From positions 1 through 64,000 of the forward strand of contig CANOTO010000001.1 in assembly GCA_947570215.1 (NCBI GenBank): a stretch of 64,000 nt of DNA, in the 5' to 3' direction. Shown piece by piece: positions 7,362 to 16,445 of this stretch (positions within the stretch are counted from its first letter, which is position 1; every line of letters starts with the position of its first letter). The translations under genes were made by a program, and so were the position numbers. Below the pieces are notes generated by a model. It saw only the letters and a program-made list of their open reading frames with translations, searched no databases and was not told the DNA's origin. This stretch comes from an uncultured Clostridia bacterium (lineage in GTDB: Bacteria; Bacillota; Clostridia; Christensenellales; CAG-314).

Positions 7362-7393
7362 ATTAAACAATGCGTAATATATGGAATTACCGC

Positions 7394-7512
7394 TAACGTC
7401 GGAGATTGCGGCAGATACAAGGCAGGCGAGTACACGCGAAGGAGCGTACTAAGCGTACGTGACTGAGCGCGCACGGAGCGTAACGCAGTAGATGCCGTGA
7501 TATACGACGTTA
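7394..7512. repeat. Dispersed structured repeat, copy 1
   Basis: About 120 bp with core GGAGCGTACTAAGCGTACG and GACTGAGCG, closely matching a second copy at 21450-21577. The ends are inverted repeats (TAACGTCG at 7394-7401, CGACGTTA at 7505-7512). The right end contains the cysS stop codon. It has no coding potential and resembles a small non-autonomous or REP-like element. Confidence 0.65.
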
Positions 7513-8904
7513 TTTAAGCGTTAGCTCGTAACCGTCTTTGGTATCCTTAACGGCATACCCCATATACGCAATCACGTCGCGAAGCCGATCGCTTTCCGCC
7601 CAGTTCTTTTCTCTGCGGGCGGCAAGCCGCAGCTCCGCCATAGCTATTACGTCTTGGGGGATCTCGATTTGCGGCGTTTGTTCTTCCTTAATTTTGTCCA
7701 AATTCAGCGCGAAAATTTTGTCGAAAATTAACGCGAGCTTATATACGTCGTTAGACTTGGGTAATTTAAGCATAGTCCACAGTACGCCGAGCGCGAGCGG
7801 CACGTTGAGATCGTCGGTGATTGCGTCTTCGAACTTTTGCTTGTATTCGTCGAGAACCGCCTTGTCCGTTTGCGCGGCGCTGTTTTTGTGAGCGAGAAGC
7901 TGCGCACAGAGATTGTTATACGCCGACTTTGCCGAAGCCATCGCCGTCCAGGTGAAGTTGAGCTTTTGACGGTACTGCACGTTGAGATATAAATATCTCA
8001 ATTCCATTGCGGTATAACCCTTGGCAACCACGTCGGAAACGGTATACACGTTGCCCAAAGACTTGCTCATTTTGCCGCCGTCGATTAGCATAAACTCGTT
8101 GTGCATCCAGTAGTTGACGGCTTTGTGCCCGAGCCAGGCTTCCGCCTGAGCTATCTCGTTTTCGTGGTGAATTGGAATATGGTCTACTCCGCCCGTGTGG
8201 ATATCGAAGGTTTCGCCCAAGTACTTGCGGCTCATTGCGGTACATTCTATGTGCCAGCCGGGGAAACCGCGACCCCAAGGGCTGTCCCACTGCTGCAAAT
8301 GATTGGGCGCGGCTTTCTTCCACAGGGCGAAGTCGATTGGATGGCGTTTGAATGAATTGACTTCCACGCGCGCGCCGTGACGCTGGTCTTCTAATTTGAC
8401 GCCGGACAGCTTGCCGTAGCCCGCGAACTTTTCCACCGAGAAGTAAATGCCGTCGGCAGTTTCGTAAGCATACCCATTGTCGAGCAGCGCTTGAACAACC
8501 GCTATCATTTCGGGAATGTTATCCGTAGCCTTTGGGCAAACGGTGGGACGCTCGATATTGAGCGAGTCGATATCCGCCATAAAGCGGTCGGTTATCTCCG
8601 CGGCGATTTCAAGCGGCTCCTTGCCGGACTCGCGGGCAGACTTGCTCATTTTGTCGTCGCCGTCGTCGCCGTCGGATACGAGATGCCCCACGTCCGTTAT
8701 GTTCATGACGGACTTAACCTTGTAGCCGCTGTATTCGAAAATGCGCCTGAGCTCGTCCATAAAAACGTACGCGCGCAGGTTGCCGATATGCGCGGGCTTG
8801 TAGACGGTGGGACCGCAGGAATACATACCGACCTGACCTGCCTTAATGGGCGCAAAAATTTCCTTTTTGCGCGTGAGCGTATTGTAAACTTTTAGTTCTA
8901 ACAT
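7510..8904 (-). CDS. cysS: Cysteinyl-tRNA synthetase
   Basis: 464-residue class I aminoacyl-tRNA synthetase that charges tRNA-Cys. The HIGN signature is at residues 39-42, the zinc ligand C30 sits in MYSCGPTVY, and the KMSKS loop ([11 protein letters not shown]) is near residue 276. The length and the WHIECTAMS zinc/substrate segment are typical. The Shine-Dalgarno is AAGGGTG. It is divergent from serS. No T-box leader was recognised in front of it. Its stop codon falls within the inverted end of a dispersed repeat. Confidence 0.97.
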   Translation of the reverse strand: MLELKVYNTLTRKKEIFAPIKAGQVGMYSCGPTVYKPAHIGNLRAYVFMDELRRIFEYSGYKVKSVMNITDVGHLVSDGDDGDDKMSKSARESGKEPLEIAAEITDRFMADIDSLNIERPTVCPKATDNIPEMIAVVQALLDNGYAYETADGIYFSVEKFAGYGKLSGVKLEDQRHGARVEVNSFKRHPIDFALWKKAAPNHLQQWDSPWGRGFPGWHIECTAMSRKYLGETFDIHTGGVDHIPIHHENEIAQAEAWLGHKAVNYWMHNEFMLIDGGKMSKSLGNVYTVSDVVAKGYTAMELRYLYLNVQYRQKLNFTWTAMASAKSAYNNLCAQLLAHKNSAAQTDKAVLDEYKQKFEDAITDDLNVPLALGVLWTMLKLPKSNDVYKLALIFDKIFALNLDKIKEEQTPQIEIPQDVIAMAELRLAARREKNWAESDRLRDVIAYMGYAVKDTKDGYELTLK

Positions 8905-9031
8905 ATACTTGCACCCTTATAAACGTTGATTTACAACATTATTATACTATGATATTTTAACACATTACCGCTATTGCGACAAGCGGTAAATGACACATTA
9001 CAAAAAAATATAGATGCTTAAACGTAAACCA

Positions 9032-9060
9032 TTGCAAAAGTTATTGCAGTGTGCTAAAAT
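9032..9060 (+). promoter_or_regulatory. serS promoter
   Basis: TTGCAA (9032-9037), 17-bp spacer, TAAAAT (9055-9060), giving a 5' UTR of about 100 nt. I could not find the T-box consensus in this leader. Confidence 0.6.
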
Positions 9061-9167
9061 ATGCGGTAGAAGATAAACGCAGTACGCGTTAACAGGCGTA
9101 CATATGCGCGCGCGTTCATACGGCTTACGCCGCGAACAAATATTAAATAAGGAGTTAATAAACGACT

Positions 9168-10451
9168 ATGATTGACGTTAACCTTATCAGACAAGACGCA
9201 AACGCCGTGCGCGAAAGGTACTTGAAGCGCGGCAAAGATATTGATTTTACCGACTTTCTTAAACTTGACGAACAGCGCAAGTCGCTTATCGGTCAGGTGG
9301 AAACGATGAAAGCGGAACGCAACAAAGTGTCCGCGGAAATCCCCAAGCTGAAAAAAGCGGGTCAGGACGTTTCCGCCACCATTGCCGAAATGAAGACGCT
9401 CGGCGACAGAATTGCCGAACAGGACACGGAACTCAACGAAGTTAACGAAAAAATCCGCGACTTCCTGCTACGACTGCCCAACCTGCCCGACGACGACCTG
9501 CTTGCGGGCGGAAAGGAGAACAACAAGCCTATCAAGACGTTCGGAGTTAAACCGCACTTCGATTTTACCCCCAAGGACCACGTTGAGCTTGCAAAAAGTC
9601 TTGGTCTAATTGACTACGAGCGGGGCGCAAAGCTTGCGGGCAACGGAAGTTGGATTTACACGGGAATGGGCGCAAGGTTAGAATGGGCTTTGTTAAACTA
9701 CTTCATAGACAGTCACATTGCAAAAGGTTATACCTTTATGCTTCCGCCCTATATGCTAAGCTACGAATGCGGGCTTACTGCGGGCCAGTTCCCCAAGTTC
9801 GAAGACGACGTTTACCAAATAGCCAACGGCGAAGGGCGTAAGTTTATGCTGCCCACTGCCGAGACGGCGTTGGTTAACCTGTACCGCGACGAAATCTTAA
9901 ACGAAAGCGACCTGCCCAAAAAGTTCTTCGGATACTCCGCTTGCTTCCGCCGCGAAGCGGGCAGTTACCGCGCGGAAGAACGCGGAATGATACGCGGACA
10001 CCAATTCAACAAAGTGGAATTGTTCCAATACACTACCGCCGACAAGAGCGACGAAGCGTTTGAAGAAATGGTAAGCATGGCGTGCGGACTTGTGGAAGGT
10101 TTGGGGCTGCACTATCAGCTGAGTAAGCTTGCCGCGGGCGACTGCTCCGACAGTATGGCGCGTACCTACGACATAGAAATATACATTCCGTCGATGAACA
10201 TCTACAAGGAAGTAAGCTCTGCTTCCAACGCGCGCGACTACCAAGCGAGACGCGGAAATATGCGTTACCGTAAAGACGCGGACAAAAAGTTGGAATTTAT
10301 GCATACGCTTAACGCAAGCGGACTTGCAACAAGCCGCGTGTTCCCCGCTCTCTTGGAACAAAACCAAAACGCCGACGGGTCGGTAACAATCCCCGAAGTG
10401 CTGCGCAAGTATATGGGCGGAATAGAAAAATTAGAGCCGATAAAAAAATAA
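9168..10451 (+). CDS. serS: Seryl-tRNA synthetase
   Basis: 427-residue class II synthetase that charges tRNA-Ser and supplies Ser-tRNA for selenocysteine where used. An N-terminal coiled-coil arm (about residues 30-105) binds the tRNA long arm. Class II motif 2 (FRREAGSYRAEERGMIRGH) and motif 3 near the C terminus are present. Length is normal. The Shine-Dalgarno is AAGGAG and a strong terminator follows immediately. Confidence 0.97.
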   Translation: MIDVNLIRQDANAVRERYLKRGKDIDFTDFLKLDEQRKSLIGQVETMKAERNKVSAEIPKLKKAGQDVSATIAEMKTLGDRIAEQDTELNEVNEKIRDFLLRLPNLPDDDLLAGGKENNKPIKTFGVKPHFDFTPKDHVELAKSLGLIDYERGAKLAGNGSWIYTGMGARLEWALLNYFIDSHIAKGYTFMLPPYMLSYECGLTAGQFPKFEDDVYQIANGEGRKFMLPTAETALVNLYRDEILNESDLPKKFFGYSACFRREAGSYRAEERGMIRGHQFNKVELFQYTTADKSDEAFEEMVSMACGLVEGLGLHYQLSKLAAGDCSDSMARTYDIEIYIPSMNIYKEVSSASNARDYQARRGNMRYRKDADKKLEFMHTLNASGLATSRVFPALLEQNQNADGSVTIPEVLRKYMGGIEKLEPIKK

Positions 10452-10463
10452 TAGAAATACGAA

Positions 10464-10495
10464 AACGAGCTGCCGATTTACACGGCGGCTCGTTT
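10464..10495 (+). terminator. serS terminator
   Basis: AACGAGCTGCCG pairs with CGGCGGCTCGTT and is followed by a run of T. The A-rich left side may also stop transcription arriving from the convergent minus-strand gene. Confidence 0.85.
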
Positions 10496-10524
10496 TTATA
10501 AAACACAAGTTTACAGACGGATTG

Positions 10525-11427
10525 TCAATTGTCCTTATTGTTAACGTCAGCCGCGTCGTTCGCCACCGAGTTGTCCGTCGACATAACGGCGTGTTCGGCG
10601 TTATCCGAAGCGTTGACGTTCTTTTTATTACGTTTACGGCGCAGAATACTTTCCCGCGCAATATTAACGGCTTCCGCATTGTAGCGCGATTTAAGCGTAG
10701 GGAAAGCGTTTAGCAGACGGACGGGCATTTTAGTTACTATATCGTCGACAATCTTTTCGTGACGGGCGGTAAGTTTTTCTTTCGCCGCGAGCGTTTTTTC
10801 TTCAAGACGAATGGTAACGTCGGCAACTTTGTGTCCGAGCGCGTCGCTTCCGAGACGCATAACCCGCGTAACTTCGTCCAATTCCTTTAGCTTTCGATTA
10901 AGCTTGAGCAGCTGCAACAACGTTACGATTCCGTCGGCGACGATAAGAGCGGACATAACGCTTACCGTTACAGTAGCCCAAGGGTCGCGCAGCAAAGACG
11001 CAAGCCACTTGACGGCAGGATGCAGCACGCATATAACGCACACGGCGGCTATGCCCCAAAGCAAAGAAAAACTCAAACAGACATATCCCTTGAAGTTGAA
11101 TTTGCAATTAGAATAATCCCACCACTTGTTATGAAAGAATTTATCCAATATCCAGCCTGTTATAAGTTCTAATGCCGTAGGTACGGCTATACCGACAAGC
11201 AGCACGACCCACGGCTTGCTAATCAATTCGCCGAGCATAAGCAGTATTGACGTAACCCCGAAGCCGTAAATGGGGCAGACGGGACCGTTGAGAAAACCGC
11301 GGTTGACGAATTCGCCGCGCGTTACTGCGTGAAAACCTACTTCGGCAATCCAACCGAAAAACGCGTAGATAAAAAAGTAAGCGAATAATTCGTATAAAGT
11401 ATAACTGCCGATAACAACATTTGTCAT
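10525..11427 (-). CDS. Putative ABC transporter permease, CmpB-like membrane protein
   Basis: About 300 residues with five to six membrane segments in the first 180. The motifs FFGWIAE, FVNRGFLNGPVCPIYGFG and ELITGWILDKFFHNKWWDYSN match the CmpB-type family (often called putative ABC transporter permease), whose substrate is not known. The C-terminal third is a charged helical cytoplasmic region. Upstream ATG 11439 overlaps the -10 box (TATAATG). I chose the next in-frame ATG at 11427, which lies 10 nt after that box. No Shine-Dalgarno is present, suggesting a leaderless or near-leaderless mRNA. No ATPase partner is adjacent. Confidence 0.8.
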   Translation of the reverse strand: MTNVVIGSYTLYELFAYFFIYAFFGWIAEVGFHAVTRGEFVNRGFLNGPVCPIYGFGVTSILLMLGELISKPWVVLLVGIAVPTALELITGWILDKFFHNKWWDYSNCKFNFKGYVCLSFSLLWGIAAVCVICVLHPAVKWLASLLRDPWATVTVSVMSALIVADGIVTLLQLLKLNRKLKELDEVTRVMRLGSDALGHKVADVTIRLEEKTLAAKEKLTARHEKIVDDIVTKMPVRLLNAFPTLKSRYNAEAVNIARESILRRKRNKKNVNASDNAEHAVMSTDNSVANDAADVNNKDN

Positions 11428-11437
11428 AACAGTTGAC

Positions 11438-11465
11438 ATTATACTATTATGCCGAATTTTGTCAA
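11438..11465 (-). promoter_or_regulatory. Near-leaderless promoter of the CmpB-like gene
   Basis: TTGACA (11460-11465), 16-bp spacer, TATAAT (11438-11443). The chosen ATG begins 10 nt after the -10 box, leaving a 5' UTR of only about 3 nt. Confidence 0.7.
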
Positions 11466-11505
11466 ATGAAAACGATTATGTTACAACCGCCGCGGCTGTT
11501 TTTTA

Positions 11506-12603
11506 TTAAAGTTTACACGTCCACTTAGCGTACAGTTCTAATTCGCCCGATTGAGGAATAACGTCGTTAAAAAACGACCACCTGCTAATACATTCCTTTT
11601 CCGTATACCAACCGTCAAATTGGTATTTTTTATTTTCCCGCGCGGGTTCCGGCGGAATAAAAGTGATTGGCTGCCCTGCTTCCACTTGGTCTAACCAGTA
11701 ACAGTCGCCGTTGGGAGTTCCGAAATAGTTATAGTAATACGTTACGTTTGCAGCGTGCCAGTTATTTTCTTCAACCCATTGCAAATTCTTTTGCCGCCGC
11801 AGCTCGTAAATTTCATTGTACATATACGTCGGCATCCTATAACCGTCAATTGGAGAATCATAGCCGACGAATATCTCATTGATATCGTCTTCTTCCAAAC
11901 AGTTTAACAGTATTACCTGCGTCAAGTTTGCGCAGTAACAAAATAAATTTTTATCACAAAATATATTCGCTCTGGTAAAATAAACTTTTTTAAGCGCGTC
12001 CGATTTGAAATGCTGATAGGCGGAATCGCCGAACAACGAACGGTCTTCTACGCCGGCAACGCGCAAGCCGTCTATCGTTGCAGGAATAATTATTACTTCC
12101 CGTGTAAGTCCCTGCTCGGACAGTCCCGTAATCTCTGCCCATTTGCCGTTTTTATTGCCGAAAGTTTTGTAGGTAAAATCACCCGACGTGTACACCTTGC
12201 GACCGCCCAACAGTAAATATATTACGCCAAATACAGAACCGGCGTACAAAACGTACGAGAGCAAAATAAGTAACACGCAAGAAACGGCAGCGCACGCTAT
12301 CACGGTCTTTTTGCTGCGTTTTTTTGCAACGGAAGTATCTTTTAACGTAGTTACTATGTTTTCTTCCGCCTTGGTTTGGTAGTCCGTAGCCGCCAAGCGT
12401 TCGCCCGAAAGTATTTCGTTGACGGACACGTCATATAGCTTGCTCATTTTCAGCAGCATATCTACGGGCGGCATGTACGTACCAGTCTCCCAGCGGGATA
12501 TCGTCTTGTTGGTTGCGCCCAGTTTTTCGCCTAATTCTTCCTGCGTTAAGTTTTGCTCGCGGCGCAAATCTTTTAGGAAATCGCCTATTTTCTTTTGATC
12601 CAT
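11506..12603 (-). CDS. Membrane-spanning XRE-family regulator with extracytoplasmic InlB-type repeat
   Basis: 365 residues. Residues 5-60 are a Cro/CI helix-turn-helix (LTQEELGEKLGATNKTISRWE). A basic linker leads to one membrane segment at about residues 100-125. The rest should be outside the cell and ends in a Listeria-Bacteroides (InlB B-type) repeat, FDGWYTEKECISRWSF...LYAKW. A DNA-binding head joined to a surface-type repeat suggests a one-component membrane sensor, but its signal and targets are not visible. Good Shine-Dalgarno (AAGGAG). Confidence 0.82.
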   Translation of the reverse strand: MDQKKIGDFLKDLRREQNLTQEELGEKLGATNKTISRWETGTYMPPVDMLLKMSKLYDVSVNEILSGERLAATDYQTKAEENIVTTLKDTSVAKKRSKKTVIACAAVSCVLLILLSYVLYAGSVFGVIYLLLGGRKVYTSGDFTYKTFGNKNGKWAEITGLSEQGLTREVIIIPATIDGLRVAGVEDRSLFGDSAYQHFKSDALKKVYFTRANIFCDKNLFCYCANLTQVILLNCLEEDDINEIFVGYDSPIDGYRMPTYMYNEIYELRRQKNLQWVEENNWHAANVTYYYNYFGTPNGDCYWLDQVEAGQPITFIPPEPARENKKYQFDGWYTEKECISRWSFFNDVIPQSGELELYAKWTCKL

Positions 12604-12726
12604 AAGAGCTGTCTCCTTAACTGTCGACGGCTATATCGCTCCGTCTTGTCAGTACGTATATATTTTACCAATTATTTTGTATTTTGTCTTTACCATAAAC
12701 AGCGAATAACGCTATTACGGCAAAAA

Positions 12727-12762
12727 AATAACTACCCTTATAATTAGATTAGGGTAGTTATT
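12727..12762 (-). terminator. clpB terminator
   Basis: AATAACTACCCT and AGGGTAGTTATT form a perfect 12-bp stem followed by a T-run on the minus strand, a few bp past the clpB stop. Confidence 0.85.
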
Positions 12763-12768
12763 GTCATA

Positions 12769-15357
12769 TTAACGCAAGTTTACTGTAATTGCGCCGTCCT
12801 TGACGTCTACAACCACGGTAGAGTTGGGCTTGACGTTGTCGGACAGAATGGTCTTGGCTATCGCCGTTTCCACGTTACGCTGTATAAAGCGTTTTAACGG
12901 TCTTGCTCCGAAACTGACGTCGTAACCGCTGTCTACAATAAAGTCCTTTGCCTTATCCGTAACGCTAAGTTTAAGCTGCTTGTCCGACAAACGCTTGGTA
13001 ACGTTGTTAAGCAGTAAGTCTACAATTTGCTTTACCTGCGCTTTGCTAAGCGGTTGGAAAGTGACTATCTCGTCTATACGGTTTAGTAGCTCGGGACGGA
13101 AGGTGGCGCGCAACAGTTTGTGTACTTCCGCCGACGCTTCGCCGCTTATTTCGCCGTTTTCCGTTATGCCGTCCAAAATTACGTTTGCGCCGAGATTGGA
13201 CGTCATAATTATTATCGTATTCTTAAAGTCCACCAAGCGCCCTTGCGAATCGGTAATACGCCCGTCGTCCAATATCTGCAAAAGTATGTTGAATACGTCG
13301 GGATGCGCCTTTTCTATCTCGTCGAACAGCACCACCGAGTAGGGTTTGCGGCGCACCGCTTCGGTAAGCTCGCCGCCTTCGTCGTAACCGACGTATCCCG
13401 GCGGCGCGCCCACAAGACGGGAAACGGAAAACTTCTCCATATACTCGCTCATGTCTATCCGAACCATATTCTTTTCGTCGTCGAACAGGCTTTCCGCAAG
13501 AGCTTTCGTCAGTTCAGTCTTGCCTACGCCCGTAGGACCTAAAAACAGAAAGGAGCCTATCGGACGGTTAGGGTCTGCAATGCCCGCGCGGGAACGCAAT
13601 ATTGCGTCGGCGACGACGTTAACCGCCGTATCCTGCCCTATTACGCGCTTGTGCAGAATTTCGGGCAACCGAACGAGTTTTTCGCGTTCGCTCTGTCCTA
13701 ACTTACTTACGGGAATACCTGTCCAACGTGAGACGATCTTGGAAATTTCTTCTTCGGTAACTTTGTTACGCAACAGATTATCCGTTTTGCTCTGTTCGTA
13801 AACCTTTTCTTGCTCTTTAATCTGCTTTTCCAACTGCGGGATAACGCCGTACTGCAATTCCGCCGCTTTATTAAGGTCATATTCCTTCTTGGCGCGCTCC
13901 GCGTCCGCCTTGGCTTTTTCAAGTTTCTCCTTTAAGACGTTTATCTGACTTATTGCATTTTTTTCGTTTTGCCACTTGGCGTTCATCGCGTCGTAACGAG
14001 AACGGAAGTCGGAAAGCTCCTTTTGAACTTTGGACAATCTTGCTTTCGACAGGTCGTCCGTTTCGTTTTTAAGAGAAACCTCTTCGATTTGCAGAGAAAT
14101 GATTTTACGGTTGATTTCATCCATTTCCGTAGGCATGGAATCTATTTCCGTCTTAATGGAAGCGCACGCTTCATCCACAAGGTCAATAGCCTTGTCCGGC
14201 AGAAACCTGTCTGTAATGTAGCGGTTAGATAGCGTAGCCGCTGCAACCAACGCGCTGTCGGCAATCTTTACGCCGTGATAAACTTCGTAACGCTCGCGTA
14301 TTCCGCGCAGAATGGTTACCGTGTCTTCCACGGTCGGTTCGGTCACCTGCACGGGCTGAAAACGACGTTCGAGCGCGGGGTCCTTTTCGATATACTTGCG
14401 GTATTCGTCGAGAGTAGTCGCGCCTATGCAGTGCAGTTCGCCACGAGCAAGCAACGGCTTTAATATATTACCTGCGTCCATAGCTCCGTCCGTTTTGCCT
14501 GCGCCGACAATGAGATGCAATTCGTCTATGAAAAGAATTATTCTGCCTTCACTTTTTTTTATTTCCGTTAATACGGCTTTAAGCCGTTCTTCGAACTCGC
14601 CGCGAAACTTCGCTCCCGCAATTAGACTGCCCATATCGAGCGAAAATATTTCGCGGTTTTTGAGCGACGCGGGTACGTCGCCCTTGAAAATACGTATTGC
14701 CAACCCTTCGGCAATTGCCGTTTTACCCACACCGGCTTCGCCTATCAATACGGGATTGTTCTTAGTTTTGCGGGACAGTATACGTATTACGTTACGAATT
14801 TCGTCGTCACGGCCTATTACGGGGTCGAGCTTATTGAGCTTTGCCAATTCCGTAAGATTGCTGCCGTACTTTTTAAGGGCGTTATAGGTTTCTTCGGGAG
14901 TTTGATTAGATACGCGCTGATTTCCCCGAACGCCTACAAGAGCATTTAAAAAAGAGTCTTTCGTAACAGCGTAATCGTTAAGCAACGCAGAAACGCCATC
15001 GGAGGCTTTGACAATTATGCCCAACATCAAATGCTCGACGGATACGTAATCGTCACTCATCGACTCAGCCTGCTTTTCCGCTTCGTTAAGCGCAGAAGAA
15101 AGCTCCTGCGACACGTACGTCGCGCTTTGTCCTCGTACCTTGGCGAATTTTTCTATTCGCTTTTTAACATCCGCAGCCATTGCCTGCGCATTGACGTTTA
15201 CGCTTTTTAATACTTCGGGAATAAGACCGCCGTCCTGTACAAGCAACGCATACAGCAAATGCTCCTGCTCTATCTCGGGATTGCCGTATTCTCTTGCCGT
15301 TTGTTCCGACACTGCAATAGCGGATAGCGATTTTTCGGTAAATTTTTGATAATCCAT
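12769..15357 (-). CDS. clpB: ATP-dependent chaperone ClpB
   Basis: 862-residue Hsp100 disaggregase that extracts polypeptides from aggregates with DnaK. It has an N domain with two Clp-N repeats, AAA1 with Walker A GEAGVGKT (about residue 206), a long coiled-coil middle domain (about 400-525), and AAA2 with GPTGVGKTE (about 606), pore loop [10 protein letters not shown] and [12 protein letters not shown]. The long middle domain and absence of a VGF-type ClpP-binding loop distinguish it from ClpC. The ATG at 15357 was preferred to an earlier in-frame start because of the GGGGG Shine-Dalgarno. Expression is predicted to be under HrcA through the CIRCE box upstream. Confidence 0.96.
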   Translation of the reverse strand: MDYQKFTEKSLSAIAVSEQTAREYGNPEIEQEHLLYALLVQDGGLIPEVLKSVNVNAQAMAADVKKRIEKFAKVRGQSATYVSQELSSALNEAEKQAESMSDDYVSVEHLMLGIIVKASDGVSALLNDYAVTKDSFLNALVGVRGNQRVSNQTPEETYNALKKYGSNLTELAKLNKLDPVIGRDDEIRNVIRILSRKTKNNPVLIGEAGVGKTAIAEGLAIRIFKGDVPASLKNREIFSLDMGSLIAGAKFRGEFEERLKAVLTEIKKSEGRIILFIDELHLIVGAGKTDGAMDAGNILKPLLARGELHCIGATTLDEYRKYIEKDPALERRFQPVQVTEPTVEDTVTILRGIRERYEVYHGVKIADSALVAAATLSNRYITDRFLPDKAIDLVDEACASIKTEIDSMPTEMDEINRKIISLQIEEVSLKNETDDLSKARLSKVQKELSDFRSRYDAMNAKWQNEKNAISQINVLKEKLEKAKADAERAKKEYDLNKAAELQYGVIPQLEKQIKEQEKVYEQSKTDNLLRNKVTEEEISKIVSRWTGIPVSKLGQSEREKLVRLPEILHKRVIGQDTAVNVVADAILRSRAGIADPNRPIGSFLFLGPTGVGKTELTKALAESLFDDEKNMVRIDMSEYMEKFSVSRLVGAPPGYVGYDEGGELTEAVRRKPYSVVLFDEIEKAHPDVFNILLQILDDGRITDSQGRLVDFKNTIIIMTSNLGANVILDGITENGEISGEASAEVHKLLRATFRPELLNRIDEIVTFQPLSKAQVKQIVDLLLNNVTKRLSDKQLKLSVTDKAKDFIVDSGYDVSFGARPLKRFIQRNVETAIAKTILSDNVKPNSTVVVDVKDGAITVNLR

Positions 15358-15401
15358 TATACCACCCCCTGTTAAATGATATATTCTCGTTTGCAACGCA
15401 T

Positions 15402-15430
15402 AATATACCACCTTAAATTAGCACTGTCAA
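15402..15430 (-). promoter_or_regulatory. clpB vegetative promoter
   Basis: TTGACA (15425-15430), 17-bp spacer, TATATT (15402-15407) toward clpB. The -35 box lies inside the CIRCE element. Confidence 0.8.
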
Positions 15431-15444
15431 GCATAGAGTGCTAA
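15418..15444 (-). promoter_or_regulatory. CIRCE element (HrcA operator)
   Basis: TTAGCACTG, 9-nt spacer, GAGTGCTAA: one mismatch from the consensus TTAGCACTC-N9-GAGTGCTAA. It overlaps the clpB -35 box, so bound HrcA would block RNA polymerase. Confidence 0.92.
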
Positions 15445-15767
15445 TTTTGCGGCTTTTTTAATATTTTTTATTAAGCGATTTGCATAAATATGTTATAATT
15501 TACAAATTTTATTATAACAGTGACCATAAAATGTTATTTTTGACGCAATGTACGTCCGTTATACGTCAAGCAAACAAAAACAGTCTGATTTCATCTCGGC
15601 AACGGCGATAAAATTATAAAAAATTCACAAGCATTCGTTTACACGAAAAAATATTTAATATATAATAGAGATAATGCTCGTCTTAAACGCGTTGCGGCAT
15701 ATTTTGCCGCAGGAATGCAACGAGGACAAACACGTAAGCGACGTTCGCGTCGCAGCAAGGAGAAGAA
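15445..15767. other. Divergent intergenic region between clpB and acetyltransferase
   Basis: AT-rich and without a gene. It contains the promoter for the plus-strand acetyltransferase at 15638-15666. Nothing else was recognised. Confidence 0.6.
15638..15666 (+). promoter_or_regulatory. Promoter of the sugar acetyltransferase gene
   Basis: TTTACA (15638-15643), 17-bp spacer, TATAAT (15661-15666), about 100 nt before the start codon. Confidence 0.7.
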
Positions 15768-16385
15768 ATGACTGAACAGGAAAAAATGCTGAAGGGTATG
15801 ATTTACGATCCAAACGACGGGGAGTTGGCAACTCTGCGCAAATACGCGCACAAACTGTGCAGTCGTTACAACCGCTTAGACGAAGACGACGGGAAACGCA
15901 GTGAAATTATAGAAATGCTGCTGCCGCAGCACAACGACGTTTACTTGCAGGGACCCATATTTTTCGATTACGGCGAATTTACTTCCTTCGGCAAGCGTTG
16001 CTACGCAAACTTCAACTTTACCGTATTGGATTGCGCTCCCGTAACAATCGGCGACGACGTATTCTTCGGTCCGAACGTGTGCATCGCAACCGCCGTGCAC
16101 CCGCTTATTGCAGTCGAACGCAATATGTACGAAACCGAACATGGAATGCTAACCGACAGAGAATACGCTAAGCCGATAGTAATACAATCGGGATGTTGGA
16201 TAGCGTCCAACGTAGTCGTCTGCGGCGGTGTGACAATCGGGCAAGGCTCGGTGATAGGCGCCGGTTCGGTAGTTACAAGAGATATACCCGAAGGCGTTTT
16301 TGCGGCAGGCAACCCCTGCAGAGTTATACGCAAAATTACCGAACAGGACAGCGTTTATCTAAAAAAAGAACTGTGGTCGAAATAA
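15768..16385 (+). CDS. Sugar O-acetyltransferase, maltose/galactoside acetyltransferase family
   Basis: 205-residue trimeric left-handed beta-helix enzyme that moves acetyl from acetyl-CoA to a sugar hydroxyl. The N-terminal Mac domain (EKMLKGMIYDPNDGEL) is followed by hexapeptide repeats. The catalytic His is in ATAVHPL, and the terminal turns VTIGQGSVIGAGSVVT and GNPCRVIR are typical of the Maa/LacA/NodL group. The acceptor sugar cannot be told from sequence. The Shine-Dalgarno is AAGGAGAAG. Confidence 0.9.
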   Translation: MTEQEKMLKGMIYDPNDGELATLRKYAHKLCSRYNRLDEDDGKRSEIIEMLLPQHNDVYLQGPIFFDYGEFTSFGKRCYANFNFTVLDCAPVTIGDDVFFGPNVCIATAVHPLIAVERNMYETEHGMLTDREYAKPIVIQSGCWIASNVVVCGGVTIGQGSVIGAGSVVTRDIPEGVFAAGNPCRVIRKITEQDSVYLKKELWSK

Positions 16386-16445
16386 TTATACACAATAACG
16401 TCACTTAACGCGCGGCTACTACATATTTTATACAAAGGATTGTCT

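Noticed and set aside
8905..9167. Possible T-box riboswitch before cysS or serS
   Set aside because: I could not find the T-box core sequence or an antiterminator; only a short hairpin (8965-8989) and a plain promoter are visible.
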